DNA of 64,000 bases from positions 7,006,001 through 7,070,000 of the forward strand of contig JAPFFF010000002.1 of the NCBI GenBank assembly GCA_039105265.1. The letters run 5' to 3'. This DNA is from Tritrichomonas musculus (taxonomy: Eukaryota; Parabasalia; Tritrichomonadida; Tritrichomonadidae). Shown one piece after another: positions 11,081-20,303 of the stretch (position 1 is its first letter; every line of letters starts with the position of its first letter). Made by a program: the position numbers and the translations under genes. The notes beneath the pieces are model-generated. The model was not told where the DNA came from. It saw only the letters and a program-made list of their open reading frames with translations, and did not search any database.

Positions 11081-11213
11081 AGGTGACAAAACTGTGGTGA
11101 CAATTCACCTCTTCACCTAATGATCAAAAATACTAAAAAAATCATCTTATATTTTTGTTTATCAGATGACTCTGAAGGTGACAAAAATGTGGTGACAGTT
11201 CACCTGTTCACCC
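11080..11213 (+). repeat. GGTGAC-rich repeats, copies B and C (direct pair)
   Basis: Two direct copies of a roughly 37-bp sequence (pattern GGTGACAAAA, TGTGGTGACA, TTCACCT, TTCACC) at 11080-11118 and 11175-11213. The first starts at the stop codon of the preceding forward gene. The second lies 30 bp before the 3' end of the convergent reverse gene at 11244. Each copy is itself partly palindromic (GGTGA with TCACC). Copy A, inverted, is at 9951-9985. Confidence 0.75.
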
Positions 11214-11243
11214 AAACCAAAAATAAGATGAAGTTTTTTGTTT

Positions 11244-11498
11244 TCATGCTTCTTTCTTTTCAGCAGTAACCATTTCAGCAATTTTCTTCAATTCCTCTAA
11301 CTCTTGCTTCTTTCTTTGTCTATATTCTTTTTGTTGTTGTCGTCTGGCTTCAAGTCTTTCTTCAGGGGTATTATATTTACTCTTCCTACCTCTTTTCGGG
11401 GTATCCATTGACGTCAGATTCTCACTTGACTTCGATTTGGACAATTTCTTTATTACTTCTGTTTTCTTGAATTGGTTTAGGTCTATTTTACTCGTCAT
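11244..11498 (-). CDS. Polinton small basic bZIP-like protein
   Basis: Eighty-four residues, very rich in Lys, Arg, Glu and Gln. An AT-hook-like KRGRKSK is followed by a long helix with NTPEERLEARRQQQKEYRQR and then heptad-like EELKKIAE. This resembles the basic region and start of a leucine zipper, and short proteins of this kind recur in large DNA viruses and Polintons. A DNA-binding or genome-packaging role is likely but unproven. It is the 3'-most gene of the reverse block and converges on the forward gene pair, with the GGTGAC repeats between them. Confidence 0.6.
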   Translation of the reverse strand: MTSKIDLNQFKKTEVIKKLSKSKSSENLTSMDTPKRGRKSKYNTPEERLEARRQQQKEYRQRKKQELEELKKIAEMVTAEKKEA

Positions 11499-11527
11499 TT
11501 TGATAAAAATAAAAAAACAAATAATAA

Positions 11528-12055
11528 TTACATATTAACTGCATGCTTAAGACAAAGATGATATTTATTAACTAGTTCATTGTATTCTTTGTTATATACT
11601 TGTTTGAAATCAGTACATACTTCTCCATTATCATTTACTATCTTAATGGAATCTATCTTACGTATCGGATTAGCTTTCCCTGCACAACAACCTACATCCT
11701 CATCAAGACTTATTTCTACCACCTCCGCCTTAATAATTGTTTTAATTATATTAGATAAGGCAGTAACAGGGACAATTATACAATTCTTTGATATTAAGTT
11801 GGATAATAATGCTTTGTCTTGGTCTAACAAGATTTTTGCATACGTTTCAAGTATCACGTACTTAACATCCTTTGTTTCTTCTTCTTGATTCTCTTCTAAT
11901 TCAACATTACGAGTGATAACAATTTCTTCTTTTCCATCATCCCTTTTGTTTATAATAATATTATTATTTATATTGCTTGTTGACTGTGCTGCTGCTTGAG
12001 GTTCTAATGAAACGTTCGCCTGCACACCATTCGCTTGAGTTCTCTTCTTTATCAT
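11528..12055 (-). CDS. Polinton unknown protein, 175 aa
   Basis: I do not recognise this protein. It has a low-complexity N-terminal third (Asn- and Gln-rich, about 1-60), then a compact, mixed alpha/beta-looking part from about 60 with a CCAGKAN patch, and ends in a Lys/His-rich helix. No signal peptide or membrane segment is evident. It is one of three consecutive unknown reverse genes separated by spacers of 30-40 bp, which fits a virion-component or morphogenesis block. Confidence 0.6.
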   Translation of the reverse strand: MIKKRTQANGVQANVSLEPQAAAQSTSNINNNIIINKRDDGKEEIVITRNVELEENQEEETKDVKYVILETYAKILLDQDKALLSNLISKNCIIVPVTALSNIIKTIIKAEVVEISLDEDVGCCAGKANPIRKIDSIKIVNDNGEVCTDFKQVYNKEYNELVNKYHLCLKHAVNM

Positions 12056-12083
12056 TTCCTTTCGAAAAAAAGTTGATAATCAA

Positions 12084-12512
12084 TCAGTAATGAATATTAG
12101 CTTGCTTAACATTAATTGGTTTAAAGTATCCAATCCTTCCTTTATTTATTTCATCCGCTCTACCTTGTATTTCTCCTAATTTCTCTGGTTTCTTTAAGTA
12201 TGGAGGAAGAAGAGGAGCTTTAGGTGCTTTATCTTTCTTCAAATAATACCCTCCATCTGTAATACTAACAGGTGGTTCGTGTAATGGTCTTGTTTTATGT
12301 TGATTACTCTTTGGTGGTTTGACTGGTTTGTTTTCCATATACTTTGTTGGTGGTCTATTAATTCTTGGGTTAAACGTAACTGCGTAAGTATTGTCATTAG
12401 AAAATATGCCAAAGTGATTAAACTCTATTGTATTCTCAGTCTTAGTTCCTTCATTAAACATTGCCCCTTCTGCTCCAACTGTTGTTGAATTTGGATTTCT
12501 GTACTTATTCAT
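12084..12512 (-). CDS. Polinton unknown proline-rich protein, 142 aa
   Basis: I do not recognise this protein. It is rich in Pro, Lys and Asn, with several PP-containing segments (RPPTK, KPPKS, LPPYLKKPEK) and little predicted regular structure apart from the C-terminal 30 residues. The composition suggests an extended linker or a minor structural protein. It sits between two other unknown genes in the same direction with about 30-bp spacers. Confidence 0.55.
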   Translation of the reverse strand: MNKYRNPNSTTVGAEGAMFNEGTKTENTIEFNHFGIFSNDNTYAVTFNPRINRPPTKYMENKPVKPPKSNQHKTRPLHEPPVSITDGGYYLKKDKAPKAPLLPPYLKKPEKLGEIQGRADEINKGRIGYFKPINVKQANIHY

Positions 12513-12550
12513 TTCTTTTTCAAAAAAAATTGGTCAGTCGAGATTCCGAC

Positions 12551-13000
12551 TTACAGAACTAGCTCTTGATGGAGACCGATAAATAGTTCGGGTGTATTTA
12601 ATTCATATTTCTTACGTAATTCCTCTATCATTGTTTTAGTCTTTTTGGATGCTAATTCTATCGAGTAATTGTAGTAACTGTATTCCCCATATTCTTGTTC
12701 CTTATTTGAACCATTAACAAAGAATTCTTGCATTTTATAATTAATTTTCCTTCTTGAGTTAGTATTTAATACTATGTGTTCTATATCATATTCTTTAATC
12801 TTGTCCGGATATATCCTCCATACGTTCTTGTCCGCCTTAATTGATATGTAGATGACTTTTGCTAAATATTTATTTTTTGAAAGTTGAATGGGGTATCGAT
12901 CACATAATATGGCAAAATTACTTTCCTTAAAATCTTCTGGGTTATCAGCGAGGGAAATAACATTATTGATGTAATCATAAACCTTATATTGATCTTGCAT
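12551..13000 (-). CDS. Polinton unknown protein, 149 aa
   Basis: I do not recognise this protein. It is soluble and mixed alpha/beta in appearance, rich in Tyr, Lys and Asn, with an apparent helix near the C-terminus (KTKTMIEELRKKYELN). No catalytic motif is visible. It lies directly downstream of the HNH endonuclease gene in the reverse block. Confidence 0.55.
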   Translation of the reverse strand: MQDQYKVYDYINNVISLADNPEDFKESNFAILCDRYPIQLSKNKYLAKVIYISIKADKNVWRIYPDKIKEYDIEHIVLNTNSRRKINYKMQEFFVNGSNKEQEYGEYSYYNYSIELASKKTKTMIEELRKKYELNTPELFIGLHQELVL

Positions 13001-13035
13001 TTTGTAGAGAAATAAAAAATAATAATAAAATTTTT

Positions 13036-13647
13036 TTAGTCTAATCCGTATTGTTGTTTGAAAGTATGGATGTAGAATGTTGTTTTAGTGTGGTTAACAT
13101 CTCTTGTCACAATGAATTTACGTCCTCCTTTAGCTGTATTAATATACATAATTCTATAAACTTCATCAGTTATCCTTTGGTAAAAGATATCTTCTTCAGT
13201 TTCTTCATTATAATAGTAATAATATTCTTTTTCAGCAAATACTCTTCTTTCCTTTTTCAAATCATAGTGAGTAATAACAATTGCTTCGTCTGGTATATTG
13301 TCTATAAATTCATATGAAATGCCGTTGTTTGATGACTTGTTTCTCATGTTCTCTCTTACTGAAACCCAACGTAAGTTCGATAAATGATAATCAGATCTAT
13401 CTTTATTAAGGTGATCAACTTGAGGAAGATTATTCGGATTAGGTAAGAATTGCTTTGCTATGATTTGATGTTTGTTGATCTTGTTGCTATTAATACATAC
13501 ACTTGCATAACCATTGCTTTTGTTTATGCATTCTTTGACAACATAATGATTATCTTTTCTTCGAATGGTGTAGGGAAAATCATTTAAGATCTCATAATCA
13601 GGATACTCATTTATTGTAACAAAATCTATAACTTGTTCTTCTGTCAT
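13036..13647 (-). CDS. HNH endonuclease inside the Polinton
   Basis: Homing-endonuclease-like HNH nuclease of 203 residues. The HNH core lies at about 58-105: KHQIIAKQFL gives the first His region, QVDHLNKDRSDYHLSNLRW gives the central His-Asn/Asp and the conserved NLRW, followed by REN. This is the arrangement of the HNH_3 family, usually found in phage and intron-encoded endonucleases. The C-terminal half (110-203) is Tyr-rich and unassigned. The gene lies between an unknown gene and the major capsid gene. In this position it could be a free-standing selfish endonuclease carried as cargo, or a nuclease the element uses itself. Confidence 0.8.
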   Translation of the reverse strand: MTEEQVIDFVTINEYPDYEILNDFPYTIRRKDNHYVVKECINKSNGYASVCINSNKINKHQIIAKQFLPNPNNLPQVDHLNKDRSDYHLSNLRWVSVRENMRNKSSNNGISYEFIDNIPDEAIVITHYDLKKERRVFAEKEYYYYYNEETEEDIFYQRITDEVYRIMYINTAKGGRKFIVTRDVNHTKTTFYIHTFKQQYGLD

Positions 13648-13715
13648 TTTGTATTTATGTATAGTGATAATAAAAAAATAAAATTAAATTAGAAAGACGC
13701 AATTATTTTTGTTAC

Positions 13716-15329
13716 TTAATCCCTTGAGGTCAGATCATAGTTCCCTAAGCGAACTAAAGGTGGCATGCCATTTGGTTGAACTAAGATAGATATAGAAGAA
13801 TCAAATAAGAGACAAATTAAAGGTGGAGTTTGAGTAGCTTTTGCATATGTATTGTCACCAGTTTCTTGTGTTACATTTATTTCAAAATTAATAGGTGACA
13901 AAGAGGTTAATTCTTGTTGATATGTATTATCAGTTTCTGTAGGTAATCCGATAAAGAAACTACTCTTGTCATTTGAATAAATTCCCTTCGAATAACCAAA
14001 TTTAGGTTTATTAGTAGTCTTATCTCTATCACAATGAGTTAAACTGTTTACCACTTCCTTATTAAAACCACTTTGTCCTCCATTCACGTTCATTGCGTTC
14101 TGACAATATTCTAAGAACTCTGGGTATTCATCTGTAGTGCCAAATGGCTTTGCAGGAATGTTACCATAACCTCCACAGTTTAATTGGAAGGACTTAAAGT
14201 TAGGATTCTTAAAGTATGTATGATGAGTATGCTTCACAGGAAATAATAAGTAAATTGAGTCAACAAAGCGAGGAGTAATTGTGCAAGTAGTCTTGTCATT
14301 CGGATTATTTAATGGAGCAGTAGTAGTGTAAATAGATATCGTTTGGGTTGGAAATGTTAGTGGATGAGTTGGGTCTGCATATCGTTGTACTAGACTAGAG
14401 TAAATATTATCCTCTATACCAAAGCAAGGGATAATAGATGAACACTCAGTAACGGAGTAATCAACTTCCTGAAATGTTCTATTTTCTACTGTAAGTTCTG
14501 TTACTCCATCTTTAGCAGTTGGTTAATCAGTATACATTGTTATTGGTTCACCAATTGGGATAAATTCATTAGTAATTTCATTTAATTTATATTTTGAATT
14601 GACACTATAATCATAATCAAAGGCTTTTCCTGGACCCATTGGACAACATACCATACCAGCACATGAAAAGAATAATCGGAGTTCAATTTTGCCTGCGAAT
14701 GCTGGAAGGTATTTAATATTTGATAATGGTAAGAACCTTCTTAAATCAATCTTTAGGTGAATTTTATATTTTTTGTCTTTCCATCCTTCTGCCCAATCAA
14801 CAATAAATCCTGTTCTGCTGCCTGATTTACCATTCCATATATCTTTATGTCTAGCCTTTGAATATACATCTGCTCTCTTTGTTGTTTCATTGGCACAACA
14901 TGCAGTTAGAAATGATTCTTCACAACCAAAGTTCTGGGTATAGATAGTGATACCATTAGCAACTATTTCATATTTCTCAACAGCATCTCTAGCATCCTTG
15001 AAACCAAACCATACTTTATTAAAATGATATCCATCGCCTTCTACTGCTGTAATCGTACTGCCAGCAGCTTCTTTAATCTTTACCTCCATATCAGCTCTAA
15101 TAAATCCATTATATATGTCTGCTGTATTGTTTGTGTTAGGTGATATAATTGCACTTGTATATGAACCTTTATGAATTGGAGGCGATGGAGAATAAGATGT
15201 TTGAGGACTAATTGTGTATTGCTTGTTGGTATCAGACAAGGCTATACAATTATCAACAATATCAAAATAGCTAGCAATTTAGGTACATGTTTCAGCTGAC
15301 GTCCTTAGTTCAATTTCTGGATTTAACAT
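13716..15329 (-). pseudogene. Polinton major capsid protein, broken
   Basis: Fossil of the double-jelly-roll major capsid protein that would form the virion shell. The region is about 530 codons long, the size expected for the family. It sits next to the other structural genes and contains typical beta-rich stretches with a conserved-looking Gly/Cys-rich loop (SCAGMVCCPMGPG) and an N-terminal arm rich in Ser, Pro and Thr. It is broken in about two or three places. The assignment rests on size, position and beta-rich composition plus resemblance to trichomonad Polinton capsid proteins, not on a single catalytic motif. Confidence 0.7.
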
Positions 15330-15360
15330 ATTTTCTTTTGAGAAAAATAACAAAAGCAAA

Positions 15361-15915
15361 TTAAATCATATCAGAGAAAATATTATTTCGTCTTCTACGA
15401 ATAGGTTGAGGTGGGATTACTGGTATTGGTTCCTCTTCTGATTCGTCTTCTATTTGATTTGGTTCTTGGAAGTATTGTGGCTGAGTATACTGTGGATAAT
15501 ATGGTTTTCTCATTTGTTTTTGTATTACATCTTTTATCATTTTCTTCTGTTCCTTCTTAGCCCTTTCGTTTTTAAACTCTTCACCCAATAGCTTTAATTG
15601 GTTTAGTATTTCTATATTTATTGTTGGATCATATACTTGTTTTGGTTGTTCTTCTATTATTGGTTTTTTGGGTTTTGGTATTTCTTTTACCGGTTCCTCA
15701 GGTGGGTCGGAATTCTGACCAACAACTTTTTCTTCAATCGTTTCTGTTTTAGTTAATGGTTCAGGTGGTGGTTTCGTTAATGGTTGCTCTCTTCTTTTTA
15801 CTATATATTTGTTTTCTTTTTTGGTAGGAAGTACATCCCAATCAGGGTCCTCACGACCATTAAGCCAGTTCTGTATTACTTGTAATCTTTTTGATCCTGT
15901 CAAATGCTTAGACAT
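15361..15915 (-). CDS. Polinton proline/glutamate-rich protein, 184 aa
   Basis: A 184-residue protein with a long disordered middle rich in Pro, Glu and Lys, a short basic helix (KNERAKKEQKKMIK, about 115-130), then PYYPQYTQPQYF repeats and an RRRR cluster near the C-terminus. I do not recognise the family. It lies between the capsid gene and the membrane-active-like gene, so a minor virion or core protein is plausible. The gene looks whole. Confidence 0.6.
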   Translation of the reverse strand: MSKHLTGSKRLQVIQNWLNGREDPDWDVLPTKKENKYIVKRREQPLTKPPPEPLTKTETIEEKVVGQNSDPPEEPVKEIPKPKKPIIEEQPKQVYDPTINIEILNQLKLLGEEFKNERAKKEQKKMIKDVIQKQMRKPYYPQYTQPQYFQEPNQIEDESEEEPIPVIPPQPIRRRRNNIFSDMI

Positions 15916-15946
15916 TTAATTGATAAAAAAATCATTTTATTGAGTT

Positions 15947-16450
15947 TTATTGAGTTTTCTTTGTTTTTCTTGATTTCTTTCTCTTTCTTTTATTCAATTT
16001 CGCTATATGTGCTTCTGCTTCGTCCACATATTTACTTCTGTTCTGATATATTTTATAAGCAGCTGGCTTCCTTGAATAATGAATGCGTGGAAAATCTGCA
16101 TACATTACATTACTGCCTAACGGATTAGTTTGTCTTTCTGCTATATTCTTTTCTAATGCTGCTTTTACTTCTCCTTCTCTTATTCCACTTGCTATTGTTG
16201 TCAATCCTTTACCTATACCTATTGCTGCTGGATTACCCGTTATTGTTCCCAAAGCTTGTGTTGCTCCTCCTATAGTATTTAATATTGGTGCCTTATTTTT
16301 CCAAGCCCATTTACCAGCTTTACCAACTGCACTATCACCAATGAATTTGCATACTTTACCAACACCAGATTTTACCGAATTCCATGCACGATTAAAAAAT
16401 CCACCACCAGAATTTTGTTCAATCCTTCCTGTATCAGAAACTGCTTCCAT
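15947..16450 (-). CDS. Polinton small protein with pVI-like amphipathic region
   Basis: A 167-residue protein. After a short leader with GGGFF (about 16-20) comes an amphipathic, Gly/Ala/Trp-rich stretch (SVKSGVGKVCKFIGDSAVG and then a Gly-rich hydrophobic segment to about 95), and the C-terminus is extremely basic (KRKRKKSRK). This layout recalls adenovirus protein VI and related membrane-disrupting or capsid-cement proteins, which sit next to capsid genes in Polintons and virophages. It is encoded just upstream of the proline-rich gene and just downstream of the ATPase gene. The pVI link is inferred from layout only. Confidence 0.55.
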   Translation of the reverse strand: MEAVSDTGRIEQNSGGGFFNRAWNSVKSGVGKVCKFIGDSAVGKAGKWAWKNKAPILNTIGGATQALGTITGNPAAIGIGKGLTTIASGIREGEVKAALEKNIAERQTNPLGSNVMYADFPRIHYSRKPAAYKIYQNRSKYVDEAEAHIAKLNKRKRKKSRKTKKTQ

Positions 16451-16462
16451 TGTCTTTTAATA

Positions 16463-17317
16463 TCAGTCAAAGTAATATTTATTGGCGGTTATGTTCATAA
16501 TAAATTTTGAATGAAGATCTCTATGCTGTAAATATTCTTTTACCGTCTTCTTGATATTAAGGTTATTATTTGTTTGTTGAAGCAAAGAAGTAAAATCTTC
16601 TTCTGAGTATCCACTATAGCATATGATATCCGTGGCCAATCTTTTTGCATTTATGTGTACGAATCTGATTGTCTGAATAGCCATGATGCAGGTAATATTA
16701 TAATGTCTTGTCTTGGTTAATAGTCTAAGGAATTCAGTATTATTATGTGTTAACAAATCGCTTCCTGCACAGTCATCCAATATTATTAGTGTGTTATATG
16801 GGTAAGAAGAGGTTTGGTATTTTACTAACTTATTGGCTATATATACTATTCTATCATCTATTTCTTGGAGGGAGTGCTTGTTTATAAGTCTCTGCATTTC
16901 TTCATTTGTTTCCTTCATTTTTGATAATACATGTTTAACCATTGCATAATATTTTATTTTTCTTTTGAGGTGTTTCTTTAGGTAATCCATCAATTGGGCT
17001 TCATTAAGATATACTATTGGTGTCTTTACCTCTTTACTCATTGCCTCAGCCGTTTTGTCTGCTTTTCCAGAACTTGAGCAAAATATTATTTTTTGATAGT
17101 ACGGATGCTTAAATAGACGTTCAGTAATTAGTATGTGTTTCCACAACCAATAACTCTTACCTGCACCTGGTTTACCAATAAGAAAATAAATTCCATTCGT
17201 ACTAAAAGGATAGGAAGGATGGAGAGGTTTCATCAGTGCTGCCTCTATCTCTTTCTGGTTCTTCTTCATTGTCTTTTGGATTAAGGATTCCACTTCTTTC
17301 ATTATTTGTTTAGACAT
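16463..17317 (-). CDS. Polinton genome-packaging ATPase (FtsK/HerA, A32-like)
   Basis: P-loop ATPase of 284 residues that would drive DNA into the capsid. Walker A is GKPGAGKS at 48-55, Walker B is TLIILDDCAG at 176-185, and a sensor-like Gln follows in IMAIQT (about 215). This matches the short A32-like ATPases of Polintons, virophages and large DNA viruses in length and motif spacing. The frame looks whole. It lies directly downstream of the integrase gene with a 10-bp spacer, and both are transcribed leftward. Confidence 0.9.
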   Translation of the reverse strand: MSKQIMKEVESLIQKTMKKNQKEIEAALMKPLHPSYPFSTNGIYFLIGKPGAGKSYWLWKHILITERLFKHPYYQKIIFCSSSGKADKTAEAMSKEVKTPIVYLNEAQLMDYLKKHLKRKIKYYAMVKHVLSKMKETNEEMQRLINKHSLQEIDDRIVYIANKLVKYQTSSYPYNTLIILDDCAGSDLLTHNNTEFLRLLTKTRHYNITCIMAIQTIRFVHINAKRLATDIICYSGYSEEDFTSLLQQTNNNLNIKKTVKEYLQHRDLHSKFIMNITANKYYFD

Positions 17318-17327
17318 TTAATATTCG

Positions 17328-18412
17328 TTAAATCCACTTTTTTATTCCATTGGGTATATTTTTCTTCTTTGACCAGTAATCCACTTCAAGATTAGATAGC
17401 TTTGTTGGAGCACCTTCTCGTAAATTTTTAGCTGGTATGATGTCTTCAGTACCTTCGCTGTATTTAATTTTATATTTGTTCTTTGTTGTATCATAAGAAA
17501 TAATCTTCTCCACAATACCTCTCTTGCCTCCCTTAAGTGTTTGTGCAATATTTTTGTTTTGTGTCTTGATTAACCTATAACCAGGGAGTTTGTCTATTGA
17601 CTCATCTTTGGACTTAATTATAAATTGGTTCCCAGCCTTTGAATCAACTATATATGCTTCCTTGCTTACCTTGTTCCTGCGCTTCGAAAATGGCTCCTTG
17701 GCTTGAATAATTCTAACTCTATCATTTGGTTTAAAGTCATATGGATTGTTTTGCGACTTGGTTTTTACATATTCTTTTTCATCTTTCTCTGTCATCTCGT
17801 TTGGTATCTTATAGTCCAATGACCTGTGGGGAGAATTGTTGTATGAATCTATTAAACTATCCATTTCTTTCTCATTGATGAACCTGTTCTCGCCTACCAT
17901 GTCTCTAATCGTTCTCATAAACCTATTTATGATACCTAGTACATTATGATTATTATCCTCGGTAGTAGTGTAAACAATATTTTTGGTCTTCATCAACTGT
18001 AATACATCATTGGACAAGTAAGCAGCATCCTGATCTGATGTTATCGAATAGACATCTGGCTCGTCCTCAAAAAATTTATTTAATGCCTTGACTACTTCTT
18101 TAGCACCTTTCCCCTTCATTGGATAACAATATGCTTTTCTTGTGTTAATATTAATTAGCATCAAATAGTTGAGACCATCCTTTGTCTTATCATTGATGAA
18201 TGTGTCCATTTGATATCCCCCAGAGTGTTTAGAATAGATATTCATAATCTTTGCCTTTGGTACCTTTACATCATGTACTATCTTCCTTAAATAATCTAGT
18301 GCAGCTTCTTCTGTGAATCCATATCGTTTTGCGAGTGGAACAAATTTAGAGGCAGATCTCCAAGGAAAAAAGAATGAAGCTCATTAATTGTCTTAAAATG
18401 CTTTTTGTTCAT
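17328..18412 (-). pseudogene. Polinton integrase (retrovirus-like, chromo-like C-terminus), broken
   Basis: Fossil of the DDE integrase that inserts the element. The RNase H-fold core is recognisable from the first acidic strand (MDTFINDK, near 18190) through the second (ITSDQDAAYLSN) to the LGIINRFMRTIRD helix, followed by the SPHRSLDYKIPNEM segment typical of Polinton and Ty3-like integrases. The C-terminal 60 residues (VEKIISYDT, then GTEDIIPAKNLR) look like a small beta-barrel/chromo-type module. Polinton integrases are the hallmark of the group. The gene is broken (about one break) and its frame extends upstream of the longest open part. Confidence 0.85.
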
Positions 18413-18423
18413 TTAAATTAGTC

Positions 18424-19749
18424 TTAAATGTAAAGCATCTTCTTAAATGGTAATAATTGCATTTCAATGACAAATGATTCATTGTTTGGTACCAGAACAG
18501 GAATATTATTATGACGCCCTGAATTGAATTCTACCCAAAATCTTTGATCCGTTGAGTTTAGCTTGAAGTACTTGATTGGGTAAAAGTCTATTTGACTATT
18601 GCCTAAATAATATTTATTTGACTGCTCAGCTAATGAAGAGTATATTGAACACGAATGTCTATCCCAAACATTTTTAAACTTTATTTCCCTCATCCATTTC
18701 CCTTCAAATCTAATAACCTCCCCATCTTTATCCTTGACAGGCTTTTCAGGATCCATATAATCCCATGGGCTATTATTAAAATCTTCATAACCTATATTGG
18801 ATACATCATTAAAATCATATCGTCTATATGGTGATTTATTATTTGGTGGTCTGACTATAAAACTTATTGATAGGTCAACATAATAGTTTTTATATTTACT
18901 GCCTTGAAGTATCTCTCCATTAGTTGGCGAATAGAATATTTCTGTAAAATGATTCTCCGAATAATTATAATAACCATCTGTTTGTACATCTCTTTGTCTT
19001 AGTCCTTCTTTTTCTTCAATAAATGTAGGTTTCTGTTCACTTAATTTGATTTCTTCTCTTATTTTTTCCATTTCTTTTTGAACATGGCGTCTGAGGTTTA
19101 TATTCATTTTATCTTCTTCATTCTTTTTATCTAATTCTTCTTGTAGCTTAGCTTTCACTTTTTCATCTTTCTCATTAAATATTTTATTTGTGAGGTCTTC
19201 TATTACTTTTTGCAAATCTTGATATTCAGTAACTAAATTAGAATATTTTGTGCTTAATTTTAGTTCTTGGTTATCTAAATTAAAATTGTGTTCTTTATTG
19301 ATTATATCCGCACCAATATTAAACTCCGCAAATTTTGCCTCAATAGCAGCTCTCATATCATTCCATATTTCTCGCAAATCATTTTCTCTATTTAGCCAAG
19401 AATTTATATTAATGAATACTTCACTCTTTTGGTCATTGACGAGGCAGTCGAATAATTGTTCATATGAAAATTGGGGATTATCATGTTTAAGCTTATCAAA
19501 TTCGTTTCGTCTATTTTTTCTAACTCCAAGAGTAAATTCTATTTTTCTACTTCGGGCTAACATAAAAATCCTTCTCACACCTACAATTGATTCCCCTCTA
19601 TTTGAAGTACACCATTCTTGAGGAAAATTAAAGTAATATCGATTTGGTTTACTTATATCTCGTTCCCCATCTTCTAAAAAATATACATATTCAATTGGTA
19701 TAGGTGTTGGTTCTTCTGCCGGATTAAGTGTTGGATACATTATAATCAT
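18424..19749 (-). CDS. Polinton coiled-coil structural-type protein, about 440 aa
   Basis: A protein of about 440 residues, starting at one of two adjacent ATGs (19749 or 19740). The longer open frame upstream of them runs into a repeat shared with the next gene and is probably leader. An N-terminal globular part (about 1-130) is followed by a long charged coiled coil (about 140-250, Glu/Lys heptads). A beta-rich C-terminal domain ends in FWVEFNSGRHN, VPNNESFVIEM and LLPFKKML. The family is not certain. By position and build it could be a minor capsid, penton or fibre-like component. A 38-bp motif about 100 bp upstream is repeated upstream of the next gene. Confidence 0.6.
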   Translation of the reverse strand: MIIMYPTLNPAEEPTPIPIEYVYFLEDGERDISKPNRYYFNFPQEWCTSNRGESIVGVRRIFMLARSRKIEFTLGVRKNRRNEFDKLKHDNPQFSYEQLFDCLVNDQKSEVFININSWLNRENDLREIWNDMRAAIEAKFAEFNIGADIINKEHNFNLDNQELKLSTKYSNLVTEYQDLQKVIEDLTNKIFNEKDEKVKAKLQEELDKKNEEDKMNINLRRHVQKEMEKIREEIKLSEQKPTFIEEKEGLRQRDVQTDGYYNYSENHFTEIFYSPTNGEILQGSKYKNYYVDLSISFIVRPPNNKSPYRRYDFNDVSNIGYEDFNNSPWDYMDPEKPVKDKDGEVIRFEGKWMREIKFKNVWDRHSCSIYSSLAEQSNKYYLGNSQIDFYPIKYFKLNSTDQRFWVEFNSGRHNNIPVLVPNNESFVIEMQLLPFKKMLYI

Positions 19750-19843
19750 AATAAAATACCTATATCTCAATATTTTTCGGGTGTAGAATTCAAAAACTAC
19801 TCCATACCTTGGAAATGATATTGGTGGAATAGTGAAAGTAGAG

Positions 19844-19881
19844 AGTGTGTACTTACGATAGGTTTTCAGAGGGTATTTGGC
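19844..19881 (-). promoter_or_regulatory. Candidate Polinton promoter element, copy 1
   Basis: A 38-bp sequence (plus strand contains GTGTACTTACGATAGG, then TTTTCAG and GGTATTTGGC) that recurs almost exactly at 20304-20342. Each copy lies about 100 bp upstream of the first good ATG of a reverse-strand Polinton gene. The matched distance suggests an upstream control element. It does contain GTAAGT on the gene strand, but no trichomonad-type branch/acceptor (ACTAACACACAG) lies before the ATG, so an intron is unlikely. Confidence 0.5.
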
Positions 19882-19904
19882 AAACAAAATAATACTAACA
19901 CTTT

Positions 19905-20207
19905 TTACTCAAATATCTTATGGTGTTCATCAAACTTTCTATATCGTGGTGCATCTTTTTCTCTTTCCCTATCATAATCATTATTGTATTTCAAAACTGC
20001 TGCACGTCTAAACTTAGCATATCTAAAACCACTAAATTTGTTTCTTTCGTCCAAAACCTCAATTTTAACATATCCATTAGAATCACATGTCCTGATGTCT
20101 TTAAAGGAATCATAAACTTGTTGGGTTTCACGAGAAGTATAAATAGGATTTCTTAGAGTAAACTGTTTATATTGGGTCATAATCTTTAAATCTGATGGTG
20201 TGGTCAT
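19905..20207 (-). CDS. Polinton small unknown protein, 100 aa
   Basis: The ATG at 20207 gives 100 residues beginning MTTPSDLKIM. The longer open frame upstream (to 20417) is GC-rich, Ser/Pro-rich and overlaps the repeated upstream element, so it is probably leader rather than protein. The protein has mixed charge and ends in a very charged stretch (DYDREREKDAPRYRKF). I do not recognise it. It is the outermost gene of the reverse block. Confidence 0.55.
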   Translation of the reverse strand: MTTPSDLKIMTQYKQFTLRNPIYTSRETQQVYDSFKDIRTCDSNGYVKIEVLDERNKFSGFRYAKFRRAAVLKYNNDYDREREKDAPRYRKFDEHHKIFE

Positions 20208-20303
20208 TTGTATAGTGTTGTATAAAAAATTAATAGAAATATTGAAAAACGGCAATGTACTTGAACTTGAGGGACGGGGGTGGGAAGTTAGTGAAAAAAG
20301 AGG

